Origin: Candidatus Epulonipiscium sp.
Lineage (GTDB): Bacteria > Bacillota > Clostridia > Lachnospirales > Defluviitaleaceae
Assembly: GCA_012518815.1 (NCBI GenBank)
Contig: JAAYRK010000048.1
Location: forward strand, 1 to 40,943
DNA: 40,943 bases
Direction: 5' to 3'
Part shown: positions 26,619 through 33,908 of the stretch, piece by piece
Layout of the letters: each line of letters begins with the position of its first letter
Numbering within the stretch: position 1 is the first letter of the stretch
Notes under the pieces: model-generated
What the model saw: the letters and a program-made list of their open reading frames with translations, nothing else
Database searches by the model: none
What the model was told of the DNA's origin: nothing
Made by a program: the position numbers and the translations under genes

Positions 26619-26731
26619 CAGGAAATTACCACCTTTAAAAATAGTTATTTTTAGTATTCCTTTTTTTTGTATATTTATTTCTGCATTATAGTGGAATTTT
26701 TTGGTGAAAAATAATGATAAAAAATAAGAAT

Positions 26732-26807
26732 CCCTCGACACATATTACCAAAAAAAGTAAATTTTATATGGTATTATATCTTTAAATAGGTAATATATGT
26801 ACGAGGG
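26732..26807. repeat. Imperfect inverted repeat between yyaC and the MPN-LysM gene
   Basis: CCCTCGACACATATTACC (26732-26749) is matched, inverted, by GGTAATATATGTACGAGGG (26789-26807), with one extra base and one mismatch region. The right arm ends in the GAGGG of the SD of the gene at 26817. In RNA the arms would form a ~17-bp stem sequestering that SD; in DNA they could be a paired operator. Confidence 0.6.
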
Positions 26808-26816
26808 GGATGAAAT

Positions 26817-28046
26817 ATGAGCGAATATTTTTACGGCTCTTTTGATTCTGGTGGTGAGGAATTAAAAGAGGATACAACTGACTCCTTTTCTTTTCTTGAA
26901 AATGCAAAGCTAATAGGAGAAGCCCCTACGGGCTTAAAGATTTATTTGGAGGATTACGTATACACCTACCTATATAAATATGCTAAGTTTTATCGGGGAG
27001 AGGAAAGATCTGCTGCTTTGATAGGAACTTTTACTGAAGACTTGGACGGGAAGTGTGCAATTATTAATGGGGCAGTACAAATACCAATTGATATTGAAGG
27101 GGCAGATGGAGAATTTCTTTCTGAAGTTCATTTACAAGAAATCGAAAAGCAAAGGGAGAAATATTTTCCTGATAGTGTACTTATGGGATGGATGCATACT
27201 CAACCAGGATATGGTATTTTTCTTACTACTCAAGATATGCTAATTCAAAAAAAGTTTTTTAAAGAAGCCTATCAAGGACTTATGATAATAGATCCCATAG
27301 AAAATGCAGATGCTTTTTTTGCTTGGGAAGATGGAGAAATAAAGTCTGCTAGGGGCTATTATATTTATTACAATAAAAATGAACAGATGCAAAATTATAT
27401 GGTAGCTAATAGGATAGGAGTTTCTAATGAAGAGTTAAATGACAGAGAAGATGTAGTAATGCATTTTAGAAAAAAAGACAGGATGAGAAAACAAGAAATA
27501 CAAAACAAGAAAATTGTTCGTCTAGTTACTGCTCTAAGTTCGGTATTATTTTTAATGTGTTCTACCATGGCTGTTAGTTTAATTCAATACAGAGAGCGTT
27601 TAGCTAAAATAGAAAGCCAATTAAATAATGTTGGCAGTAATTATTCTGATATACTCAGCCGTTTGGAGGAGGAAAATCTTCAAATAGTATTTGCAGAAGA
27701 AAATATTGAGGATATTGAAGTTCCTATTGCAGAAGAAGTTAACAAAACATCTGAAACAGAAGATTTAATTATTATCAGTGAGGAACTAGAAGAAGATGAA
27801 GAAAATACAAGTAATGTAGATAATGAAAACATAGAAGATAATAAGGAAAATGTATCAACTAAAGAAACTGCAGAAGGTGACGAAGTTGACCTTTATACAG
27901 TAAAAAAAGGAGATAGCTTAATAAAAATATGTTACCAATACTATAATGGTACGAATATGTTAGGAAAACTAGTTGAAATAAATAATCTTGAAAGTCCTAA
28001 TAAAATCTATGAGGGGCAAGTTTTAAAACTCCCTCGTTTACAATAA
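26817..28046 (+). CDS. Membrane-spanning MPN/JAMM-like protein with LysM domain
   Basis: The 409-residue protein has an N-terminal Mov34/MPN (JAB) domain (about 35-190). The metal motif reads GWMHTQPGYGIFLTTQD: His127, Gln129, Thr137, Asp140. The canonical JAMM motif is H-S/T-H-x7-S-x2-D, so the second His is Gln and the Ser is Thr; metal binding is probably weakened or lost. A basic section leads to one transmembrane helix (about 236-258, LVTALSSVLFLMCSTMAVSL), a short coiled coil, a Glu-rich linker (about 290-355) and a C-terminal LysM (about 358-407, YTVKKGDSLIKICYQYYNGTN). Predicted topology puts the MPN domain in the cytoplasm and LysM at the wall. Function unknown. The start follows GAGGGGG within the inverted repeat. 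Confidence 0.8.
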   Translation: MSEYFYGSFDSGGEELKEDTTDSFSFLENAKLIGEAPTGLKIYLEDYVYTYLYKYAKFYRGEERSAALIGTFTEDLDGKCAIINGAVQIPIDIEGADGEFLSEVHLQEIEKQREKYFPDSVLMGWMHTQPGYGIFLTTQDMLIQKKFFKEAYQGLMIIDPIENADAFFAWEDGEIKSARGYYIYYNKNEQMQNYMVANRIGVSNEELNDREDVVMHFRKKDRMRKQEIQNKKIVRLVTALSSVLFLMCSTMAVSLIQYRERLAKIESQLNNVGSNYSDILSRLEEENLQIVFAEENIEDIEVPIAEEVNKTSETEDLIIISEELEEDEENTSNVDNENIEDNKENVSTKETAEGDEVDLYTVKKGDSLIKICYQYYNGTNMLGKLVEINNLESPNKIYEGQVLKLPRLQ

Positions 28047-28080
28047 AAAGGGCAGCCAGATTGACTGGCTGCCTTTTATT
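28045..28080. terminator. Bidirectional terminator between the MPN-LysM gene and pepF
   Basis: GGCAGCCAG (28051-28059) pairs with CTGGCTGCC (28065-28073), extended by A-T pairs on both sides. T-runs follow on both strands, and the gene ends converge here. Confidence 0.9.
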
Positions 28081-29884
28081 GCATTTTTTCCAATTCTTCA
28101 AGAAGGTTTTTAAATAATTTTAAAGCTTTTTGAATAGGTTGCGGGTTTGTCATATCAACCCCAGCTTTTTTCAAAATATTAATTGGATAATCTGAGCCAC
28201 CGCTTTTTAAAAATGTCATATAATTATTTAGGGCATCTTTTTCATTATTTAAAATTTTATTAGACAAGGCAATGGCAGCAGAATAGCCAGTTGCATATTT
28301 ATAGACATAAAAGGCATTATAAAAATGAGGAATTCTTGCCCATTCGTAATCGATTTCTAAGTCTACAACTATATCTGGACCATAGTATTTAATATTTAGG
28401 TCTCTATAAATAGAACATAGGCTTTCTGAGGTCAGGGCTTCTCCTTTTTCAACCATTTCGTGGGTGATTTTTTCAAATTCAGCAAACATAGTTTGACGGA
28501 AAAGAGTTCCTCTAAATTGTTCAATAAAATGGTTAATTAGATAGGCTCTTTTTTTATTATCCTTTGTAGTTTCTAATAAGTAGTGCATAAGTAAAGACTC
28601 ATTAATAGTAGAAGCTACTTCTGCTAAAAAAATAGGATATTGAGCATAAACATAAGGTTGATTTTCATCAGAATAATAAGAGTGGATAGCATGCCCTATT
28701 TCATGGGCAAGGGTAAATACATTATTTATATTATCCTGATAATTTAAGAGTATATAGGGATGAGTTCCATAAGCACCCCAAGAATATGCACCACTTCTTT
28801 TACCTTTATTTTCGTATACATCTATCCATCTATTATTAAAGGCCTTATCTACTACTTTAATATATTCTTCTCCAAGAGGTTTAAGCCCTTTTTTTACTAT
28901 TTCTTTTGCTTCTTCATAAGATATCTTGATATCCATATCTTTTATTATAGGAACATATAAGTCATACATATGAAGTTCATCAAGTTCAAGAAATTTTTTT
29001 CTAAGAGAAACGTATTTATGCATATAAGGGAGATATTCATGGACAGTATTTATTAAATTATCATACACTTCTACAGAAATATTATCTTTAAAAAGTGCAC
29101 TTTCTAAAGCAGAAGAAAAATTTCTTACAGAGGAATAAAAGACATCTTTTTTGACACTGCCATTATAGATTGCTGCAAGGGTGTTTTTTTGCTTGATATA
29201 GCTGGAATAAAGAGATTTAAATGCAGCTTTTCTAATATTTCTATTAGAACTTTCCATTAACTGAATATATCGGCCTTTGGTTACTTCGATTTCTTCATCG
29301 TTTTCATCCTTAATTGAAGGAAAACTTATATCTGCGTCATTAAGCATTGAAAATACTGTTTGTGGAATGTTTCCTATCTCGGATGTTTTAGCTAATAGTA
29401 ATTCTTCTTCCTTTGAAAGAATATGTTCTTTTTGCCTTAATAAATCATTTATAAGATGAGAATATAACTTTAAGTCTTTATTCTCATTTAAATAGCTTTT
29501 TAGAGTCTCATCAGAGGCTTTTAGAATTTCTGGTATAATAAATGAAGAAGCCGAAGAAAAGTCTATTGATAATGCTTTAGCTTTATCAGACAAAGCTTGA
29601 TATAAACTATTGGATGTATCTTGATGAAGTTTCATATGTGAATAAACATAGACTTTTTCAACTATTTCAGAAAACTTATCATATAATGATAGACAAGAAA
29701 ACAAATTATCTGAGGATGAAGTTAACTTGTCTTGATATTCTAATAAAGAGTTAAGGGAAGCCTTAAGATTTTCCATGTCTTTTTTGCAGGCTTCATCAGA
29801 AGGATATAAATCTTCAAGATTCCAAGTGTATTGTGGATTGATTTCATTTCTCTTGGGAAGAGTATTTAGTTTATTTTTTTCCAT
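28076..29884 (-). CDS. pepF: Oligoendopeptidase F
   Basis: PepF is an M3-family zinc peptidase that cleaves cytosolic oligopeptides of roughly 7-17 residues (family knowledge). The 602-residue length is standard. The zinc site is complete: LAHEIGHAIHSYY with His394, Glu395 and His398, and the third ligand Glu in the helix AEVASTINESLL. N-terminal YTWNLEDLYPSDEA is also typical. The ATG at 29884-29882 follows AAAGGAG. There is no signal peptide. A minus-strand -10 (TATAAT at 29914-29909) lies ~25 bp upstream, with a long inverted repeat covering its poor -35. It is a single-gene unit ending in a shared terminator. Confidence 0.94.
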   Translation of the reverse strand: MEKNKLNTLPKRNEINPQYTWNLEDLYPSDEACKKDMENLKASLNSLLEYQDKLTSSSDNLFSCLSLYDKFSEIVEKVYVYSHMKLHQDTSNSLYQALSDKAKALSIDFSSASSFIIPEILKASDETLKSYLNENKDLKLYSHLINDLLRQKEHILSKEEELLLAKTSEIGNIPQTVFSMLNDADISFPSIKDENDEEIEVTKGRYIQLMESSNRNIRKAAFKSLYSSYIKQKNTLAAIYNGSVKKDVFYSSVRNFSSALESALFKDNISVEVYDNLINTVHEYLPYMHKYVSLRKKFLELDELHMYDLYVPIIKDMDIKISYEEAKEIVKKGLKPLGEEYIKVVDKAFNNRWIDVYENKGKRSGAYSWGAYGTHPYILLNYQDNINNVFTLAHEIGHAIHSYYSDENQPYVYAQYPIFLAEVASTINESLLMHYLLETTKDNKKRAYLINHFIEQFRGTLFRQTMFAEFEKITHEMVEKGEALTSESLCSIYRDLNIKYYGPDIVVDLEIDYEWARIPHFYNAFYVYKYATGYSAAIALSNKILNNEKDALNNYMTFLKSGGSDYPINILKKAGVDMTNPQPIQKALKLFKNLLEELEKMQ

Positions 29885-29908
29885 AAAAAAACTCCTTTTT
29901 TATTTTAT

Positions 29909-29937
29909 ATTATACCCTTTCTATAAGAGAAGATAAA
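29909..29937 (-). promoter_or_regulatory. pepF promoter
   Basis: On the minus strand TATAAT (29914-29909) follows TTTATC (29937-29932) at 17 bp. The -10 is perfect, the -35 poor and buried in the inverted repeat at 29932-29965. Confidence 0.5.
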
Positions 29938-29965
29938 TTAACAAAAAAATTTTGTTAAATTTATC
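29932..29965. repeat. Inverted repeat at the pepF / ncRNA divergent promoters
   Basis: GATAAATTAACAAAA (29932-29946) and TTTTGTTAAATTTATC (29950-29965) are reverse complements except for one bulged T. The repeat covers the pepF -35 and lies 20 bp upstream of the divergent -35 at 29985. A candidate operator. Confidence 0.5.
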
Positions 29966-29984
29966 TAGAAAAACAAAAAATCAG

Positions 29985-30013
29985 TTGACTACAATTAAAA
30001 GAAATGATATTAT
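29985..30013 (+). promoter_or_regulatory. Promoter reading into the DnaA-box/structured RNA region
   Basis: TTGACT (29985-29990), 17-bp spacer, TATTAT (30008-30013). The predicted start, near 30020, coincides with the first DnaA-type box. Confidence 0.65.
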
Positions 30014-30019
30014 AATGCT

Positions 30020-30077
30020 TGTGGATAAGCGTGTGGATAATGTGTGCATAACATGTGTATAACTTCTGTTGTCCACA
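30020..30077 (+). promoter_or_regulatory. Cluster of five DnaA-box-like 9-mers
   Basis: TGTGGATAA occurs exactly at 30020-30028 and 30032-30040. One-mismatch copies follow: TGTGCATAA (30043-30051) and TGTGTATAA (30054-30062). The inverted TTGTCCACA is at 30069-30077. The first four start 12, 11 and 11 bp apart, on one face of the helix. TTATCCACA is the DnaA consensus on the opposite strand. No dnaA or dnaN gene is present. Confidence 0.7.
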
Positions 30078-30236
30078 ACTTTATTTAAGTTAGAAAGTTT
30101 ATCCTTTTTATTAAGGATTAACTTTATCTTTGATAAATGCGGCTTAGTCGCTATTATGTTAAAATTATACCTCGTAAAGATAAGAAATCCCCGTTTCTTA
30201 TCGGCAACCACCGGCCCCCAACCGGTGCTTTTTTTT
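30020..30236 (+). ncRNA. Candidate structured RNA of about 215 nt
   Basis: Between a promoter (-10 ending at 30013) and a strong terminator lie five local hairpins and no plausible reading frame: 30101-30118 (ATCCTT/AAGGAT), 30123-30137 (TTTATC/GATAAA), 30139-30151 (GCGGC/GTCGC, with a G-T pair), 30179-30202 (GATAAGAAA/TTTCTTATC) and the terminator stem. The 5' end could also close TTGTGGA with TCCACAA. I match it to no known family. It could be an independent small RNA or a leader for the gene at 30322, though I see no antiterminator pairing. Confidence 0.5.
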
Positions 30237-30237
30237 A
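30209..30237 (+). terminator. Terminator of the candidate RNA
   Basis: CACCGG (30209-30214) pairs with CCGGTG (30222-30227) over a seven-base C-rich loop, then C and eight T. Confidence 0.85.
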
Positions 30238-30271
30238 ATTAAATATAAAGCAGTTAAAGCGTATATTTCTT

Positions 30272-30311
30272 ACCCTAATGTTAAGAATAAATAAATAGAA
30301 ATAATTAGGGT
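30272..30311 (+). promoter_or_regulatory. Leader hairpin sequestering the SD of the gene at 30322
   Basis: ACCCTAAT (30272-30279) is the exact complement of ATTAGGGT (30304-30311). The right arm contains the AGGGT of the SD, so folding would mask the ribosome site. Confidence 0.45.
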
Positions 30312-30321
30312 GGTGAAATAT

Positions 30322-31020
30322 ATGACAGTTTTAGAAACTATAGAAGAATATATTTCTTATATTAATTCTTCATCACAGAAAAGGACAGAAGAAGTATATT
30401 GTATTTCTTTATTATATGATTATTGTAAATATAAAGAAGCTCAATTAGAAATTGAGGAATTAGATGAGAGCTTTTTTGATAAATTCTTTTTATACTGGCT
30501 TCCAATCAGAAACAAAATGTTATCTGGGGATAGACTCTACTATCTTTTCCCCTCAATTAAGAAATACTATAAATACTTAAGAAATAATTATAAAATTAAA
30601 GAATTAAACTTATCAAAGTCATTGGATAAATTTATAGAGGAGTTTATACGTATTATCAATTTATCAAAGGCATTTTCAAGATTTTTAGGAAACCCTGTAA
30701 TAAGTGTAGATCCTTTAATTGTTGATTTAAGATGCTATAAAGAAAGCAAGTTAAAAAAGAGCATAAAAGAAAGAAACGGAGTTTTTGAACAAGGATATTT
30801 TGAAGTAATAGATATTTCTCCTGACTGTTCTATAACAATAAAGAAAAAACCTAAAGGCAGATATGCAAAGATACTTCTTGATGATGATCTAGTATTACAT
30901 CTTAAAAAAGGAGATATTCTTCAATTAAAAATAACAAGAAGATTATTTTTTACTTACTGGGAGATAGAAGAAATTAAAAGCTGTTATTTAAAAGAAGCAA
31001 CAAAGTATCTTTTAGGTTGA
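30322..31020 (+). CDS. Unknown cytoplasmic protein
   Basis: The start is ATG 30322 after AGGGTGGTG; the in-frame GTGs at 30310 and 30313 are part of that SD. The 232-residue product is basic and soluble, rich in Lys, Tyr, Leu and Ile, with no signal peptide, membrane segment or recognised domain. The first ~130 residues look all-helical (TVLETIEEYISYINSSSQ, SLLYDYCKYKEAQLE). The last ~80 look beta-rich (YFEVIDISPDCSITIKKK, DLVLHLKKGDILQLKIT). The N-terminal pattern faintly recalls the core-binding helices of tyrosine recombinases, but no catalytic domain follows. The SD can be masked by a leader hairpin. Another gene starts ~117 nt downstream. Confidence 0.6.
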   Translation: MTVLETIEEYISYINSSSQKRTEEVYCISLLYDYCKYKEAQLEIEELDESFFDKFFLYWLPIRNKMLSGDRLYYLFPSIKKYYKYLRNNYKIKELNLSKSLDKFIEEFIRIINLSKAFSRFLGNPVISVDPLIVDLRCYKESKLKKSIKERNGVFEQGYFEVIDISPDCSITIKKKPKGRYAKILLDDDLVLHLKKGDILQLKITRRLFFTYWEIEEIKSCYLKEATKYLLG

Positions 31021-31137
31021 TAGGAGATTTAAAAGTCAATATCGTTATTATTGGAAAAAACTAATTGCTTTACTTTTACAATAAAATATAAGATAATAAG
31101 CTTGGAACATACTACAGCTATTTTGAGGGGTGATTGT

Positions 31138-32688
31138 ATGTTGTCCAAAAAGTCAATTATGTTTTTTAATATAATTATTATCTTATTTTTAGTCCTGGCT
31201 GGATGTTCTAATAAGAGATATGATGTTTCAAACAAAGAAAAAGAACCTGTTGTGGTTATTTTAGATGAGTCTTCTAATAAAGATAACGAGTCAAAAAGTA
31301 ACAGTTTAAAGGATAGTAACACTGTTACTAAATATAGCAATTATAAAGTAAACCTAAAGATAGATCCAGTAAAAAGAACCTTTGAAGGCATTCAAAAGGT
31401 TAACTTTACCAACAATACAAAAGATAACTTAGAAGGTATTTTATTTAATCTTTATTTAAATGCTTATCAAAAAAACAGTAAAATTAAACCATATGTTTTG
31501 GAGTTTGAAGATAAGGTTTATAAAGAAGGTTTTGATGAAGGCTTTATTTTGATAGAATCGGTTCTAATAAATAATGCAGAAGTTGTTTTTAATCAAAGTG
31601 AGACTTTTCTTGATGTAATATTAAATGAACCTGTTAGCCCTGATGAAGAAATAGAAATAACTATTCAATTTAAAGGTAAGACTCCTAAAGCTTCTCATAA
31701 GATGGGTGCTAATGACAAGGTTATGTGGATGGGAAACTTTCTTCCCGTATTATCAGTGTATGATGAAAATGGTTGGAATAGATATTCTTCTTATCCTATA
31801 GGAGATTCCTTTTTTACAAGGGTATCAAATTATTCTGTGTCTGTTACAACACCTAAAGAATATACAGTTGTAGGAACTGGTATTGAAACAGAGATTGAAA
31901 ATGAAACAGAAAAAACTACTACCATAGAAGCAAAAATGGTACGGGACTTTGCTCTTGCTATTAGTAATAAATTTCATACTGAAAGCATAGAAACCAAAGA
32001 CAATATTGCAATTAATTTATACTATACCAGCAGTATTGGTGTAGATGAAAAAACAGTATTAGAAATAGCAGAAAAAACTATGGAGTTATATAGTAATACT
32101 TTTGGCTCATATCCTTATGCTGAGCTTGATATTATTGAAGGGAATATGTATAATTCTTCAGGTGCGGAGTATTCTGCTTTAGTTGTTGCTGATTATAAAG
32201 TATTAAGAGGAATATCTAGCCAAGAAATTATTGCTCACTTAATAGGACATCAGTGGTTTTATAATATTGTGGGCAATAATCCAATAAAAGAACCATGGTT
32301 AGATGAAGCTCTTATTACTTACCTTACAAACTATATTTTTTATACTGAAGATGAAATAGATATAATAATGAAAAACAAAAGAAAAGAATTAAATAAGATA
32401 ATAGATCCTATGAGGGAAACAAGTTTAAATAGTGAATTAGGTGATTTTTCAACTTGGGATTCTTATTATAATATCCATTATTATAGAGGAGAAATAATGT
32501 TTCATGCCTTGCGTGATAAGATGGGGGAAGAAAAGTTCCAAGAGTTTCTTAAGAAATATTATGAGCAATATGCTTATAAAATAGCAAAGAAAGAAGGTTT
32601 TATGGAATTAGCAGAAGAGACTTATGGATCTTCATTAAGAATGTTCTTTTATCAATGGATGAAAGCAGAAAAATTACCTAAGTTTTAA
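31138..32688 (+). CDS. M1 aminopeptidase-like lipoprotein lacking the catalytic Glu
   Basis: The start is ATG 31138 after GAGGGGTG; the open frame upstream to 31051 has no SD and would bury the signal peptide. The 516-residue lipoprotein has the lipobox VLAGCS, then an N-terminal beta domain (about 60-250) and a thermolysin-like domain. The zinc motif reads HLIGHQWF...PWLDEAL: His367, His371 and Glu390 keep the H-x3-H-x18-E ligands, but the catalytic Glu of HExxH is Leu368. The exopeptidase motif GxMEN is also altered (SSGAEYSALVV). It may therefore bind zinc without peptidase activity. It sits outside the membrane, upstream of the flavodoxin-SCP2 gene (23-nt gap), so the two probably form an operon. 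Confidence 0.82.
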   Translation: MLSKKSIMFFNIIIILFLVLAGCSNKRYDVSNKEKEPVVVILDESSNKDNESKSNSLKDSNTVTKYSNYKVNLKIDPVKRTFEGIQKVNFTNNTKDNLEGILFNLYLNAYQKNSKIKPYVLEFEDKVYKEGFDEGFILIESVLINNAEVVFNQSETFLDVILNEPVSPDEEIEITIQFKGKTPKASHKMGANDKVMWMGNFLPVLSVYDENGWNRYSSYPIGDSFFTRVSNYSVSVTTPKEYTVVGTGIETEIENETEKTTTIEAKMVRDFALAISNKFHTESIETKDNIAINLYYTSSIGVDEKTVLEIAEKTMELYSNTFGSYPYAELDIIEGNMYNSSGAEYSALVVADYKVLRGISSQEIIAHLIGHQWFYNIVGNNPIKEPWLDEALITYLTNYIFYTEDEIDIIMKNKRKELNKIIDPMRETSLNSELGDFSTWDSYYNIHYYRGEIMFHALRDKMGEEKFQEFLKKYYEQYAYKIAKKEGFMELAEETYGSSLRMFFYQWMKAEKLPKF

Positions 32689-32711
32689 TCCTTCATAAAA
32701 GGGGTGGTAAA

Positions 32712-33842
32712 ATGAAGATAGTGATTATTTATGGTGGGATTAAAGGGAAAGACGGACTATTAAACTCAATAGTAAACATAATTTCAGAGACTTTAAAAGA
32801 ATTACATATAGATGTAGAAGAAGTTTTATTAGACAATTACAATATTGAATATTATTATGGAAAAACTAATAAAGATATTAAGCTTATTGCCAATAAAATT
32901 AATGATTCTGAAGGGGTTATTTTTGTTTCAAATACAATTTTAGGTGCTCCTTCAGGAATTATTAAGGTTTTTTTAGAAAACTTAACACACTTGTCTTATA
33001 AAAATAGTATTGAAGGGAAATACGGATTTTCTGTTTGCTTTACAGATGCTTTTGGAGAAAGAGAAAATGCAGAATATATTTTAAGAGCATGGGAAATGTT
33101 AGGTGGAATTGAAGGTGGGAAATTACCCTTATGGATTAAAGATATTGAGGGTCTAAAAAGTATTAGAGAAGGAATTGAAAAAAAAGTAGAAGCTTTTTAT
33201 AAAATATTTAGACAGCCTGGCCACAAACTTCCTAGTAGTTATAATCAATCAATTACTACGACCACTAATGATAAAAAGATATCTAACTGGACAGTACCAA
33301 AGATAGAAATAGCTGAAGATCTAAGTGAAGATGCGAAAGAAGAAGCTATTAAAATTAAAGCAAGTCCATTTGAAGACTTTTCAAGGGAACAAGAAAAAGA
33401 TATAAAAGAATTAACTGATTTTTTCAAACAGCAGATGTTTTCTACTGGTCAGGAACAATCAATCAATGAGTATGGAATATATACTAAGCCTTCCCCCTTA
33501 CCTGTAGTTGAAAATAAAAAAACTTGTAAACAAATGACCCAAAATCTTCCTCATTATTTTCAACCTCATTTAGCATCTGATTTTCTTGGTAGTTTTCAAT
33601 TTAATATTACAGGTACAGAAAATTTTAATTGTTACATAGTTGTTGATAAAGGAGAATGTTCTTATTTTGATGGAATAAAAGAAGATGCTGATATTAATAT
33701 AACTATAGAAGATGATATTTGGGTTGATATTTTAAAGGGAAAAATTTCTGCACAGAAGGCATTTATGACTGGACAATTAAAGGTTAGAGGAAATTTTGTG
33801 CTATTAAATAAACTAGATCAATTATTTAAAAAGATGCCTTAA
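32712..33842 (+). CDS. Flavodoxin-like / SCP2 fusion protein
   Basis: The 376-residue cytoplasmic protein follows GGGGTGG. Residues 1-165 resemble the NADPH-dependent FMN reductase/flavodoxin fold: MKIVIIYGGIKGKDGLLNSI as phosphate-loop region and VSNTILGAPSGIIKVFLENL as the second flavin loop. A linker (about 170-270) is charged and low in hydrophobicity. Residues ~275-376 look like an SCP2 sterol-carrier domain (FNCYIVVDKGECSYFDG, DADINITIEDDIWVDILKGKISAQKAFMTGQLKVRGN). SCP2 domains bind acyl chains or lipids, so the protein could act on a lipid or quinone-like substrate with FMN. Activity unproven; the P-loop is atypical for flavodoxins. Probably co-transcribed with the upstream lipoprotein. 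Confidence 0.72.
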   Translation: MKIVIIYGGIKGKDGLLNSIVNIISETLKELHIDVEEVLLDNYNIEYYYGKTNKDIKLIANKINDSEGVIFVSNTILGAPSGIIKVFLENLTHLSYKNSIEGKYGFSVCFTDAFGERENAEYILRAWEMLGGIEGGKLPLWIKDIEGLKSIREGIEKKVEAFYKIFRQPGHKLPSSYNQSITTTTNDKKISNWTVPKIEIAEDLSEDAKEEAIKIKASPFEDFSREQEKDIKELTDFFKQQMFSTGQEQSINEYGIYTKPSPLPVVENKKTCKQMTQNLPHYFQPHLASDFLGSFQFNITGTENFNCYIVVDKGECSYFDGIKEDADINITIEDDIWVDILKGKISAQKAFMTGQLKVRGNFVLLNKLDQLFKKMP

Positions 33843-33845
33843 GAA

Positions 33846-33894
33846 TTCCGGAACTTGTTTTAATTAAATTTACAAGTTCCGGTTTGTTTTTTTA
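33846..33894 (+). terminator. Terminator after the flavodoxin-SCP2 gene
   Basis: A perfect 11-bp stem, CCGGAACTTGT (33848-33858) with ACAAGTTCCGG (33872-33882), over an AT loop, then TTTGTTTTTTT. Confidence 0.85.
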
Positions 33895-33908
33895 TGCTAA
33901 TATAAATT

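Noticed and set aside
26619-26741. N-terminal extension of YyaC starting at ATG 26741
   Set aside because: No SD precedes it, the added residues match nothing in the family, and it would reach into the inverted repeat; a GTG at 26618 gives the usual length. Not fully excluded.
27055-27243. Small + strand frame inside the MPN-LysM gene
   Set aside because: Out-of-frame shadow without its own SD.
30012-30080. DnaA boxes taken as the chromosomal origin
   Set aside because: Nearly all long genes on both sides read on the + strand, without the strand switch expected at an origin, and no dnaA, dnaN, rpmH or parAB genes are near.
30194-30236. GGCAACC...GGTGC resembles the 3' part of a SAM-I riboswitch
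   Set aside because: The rest of the SAM-I core (GGA-rich 5' strand, the GGCCC and TGAAACC segments) is missing, and the two pieces are explained by the terminator stem and its flank.
31051-31137. Longer start for the M1-like lipoprotein
   Set aside because: No ribosome site, and it would place 29 polar residues before the lipoprotein signal peptide.
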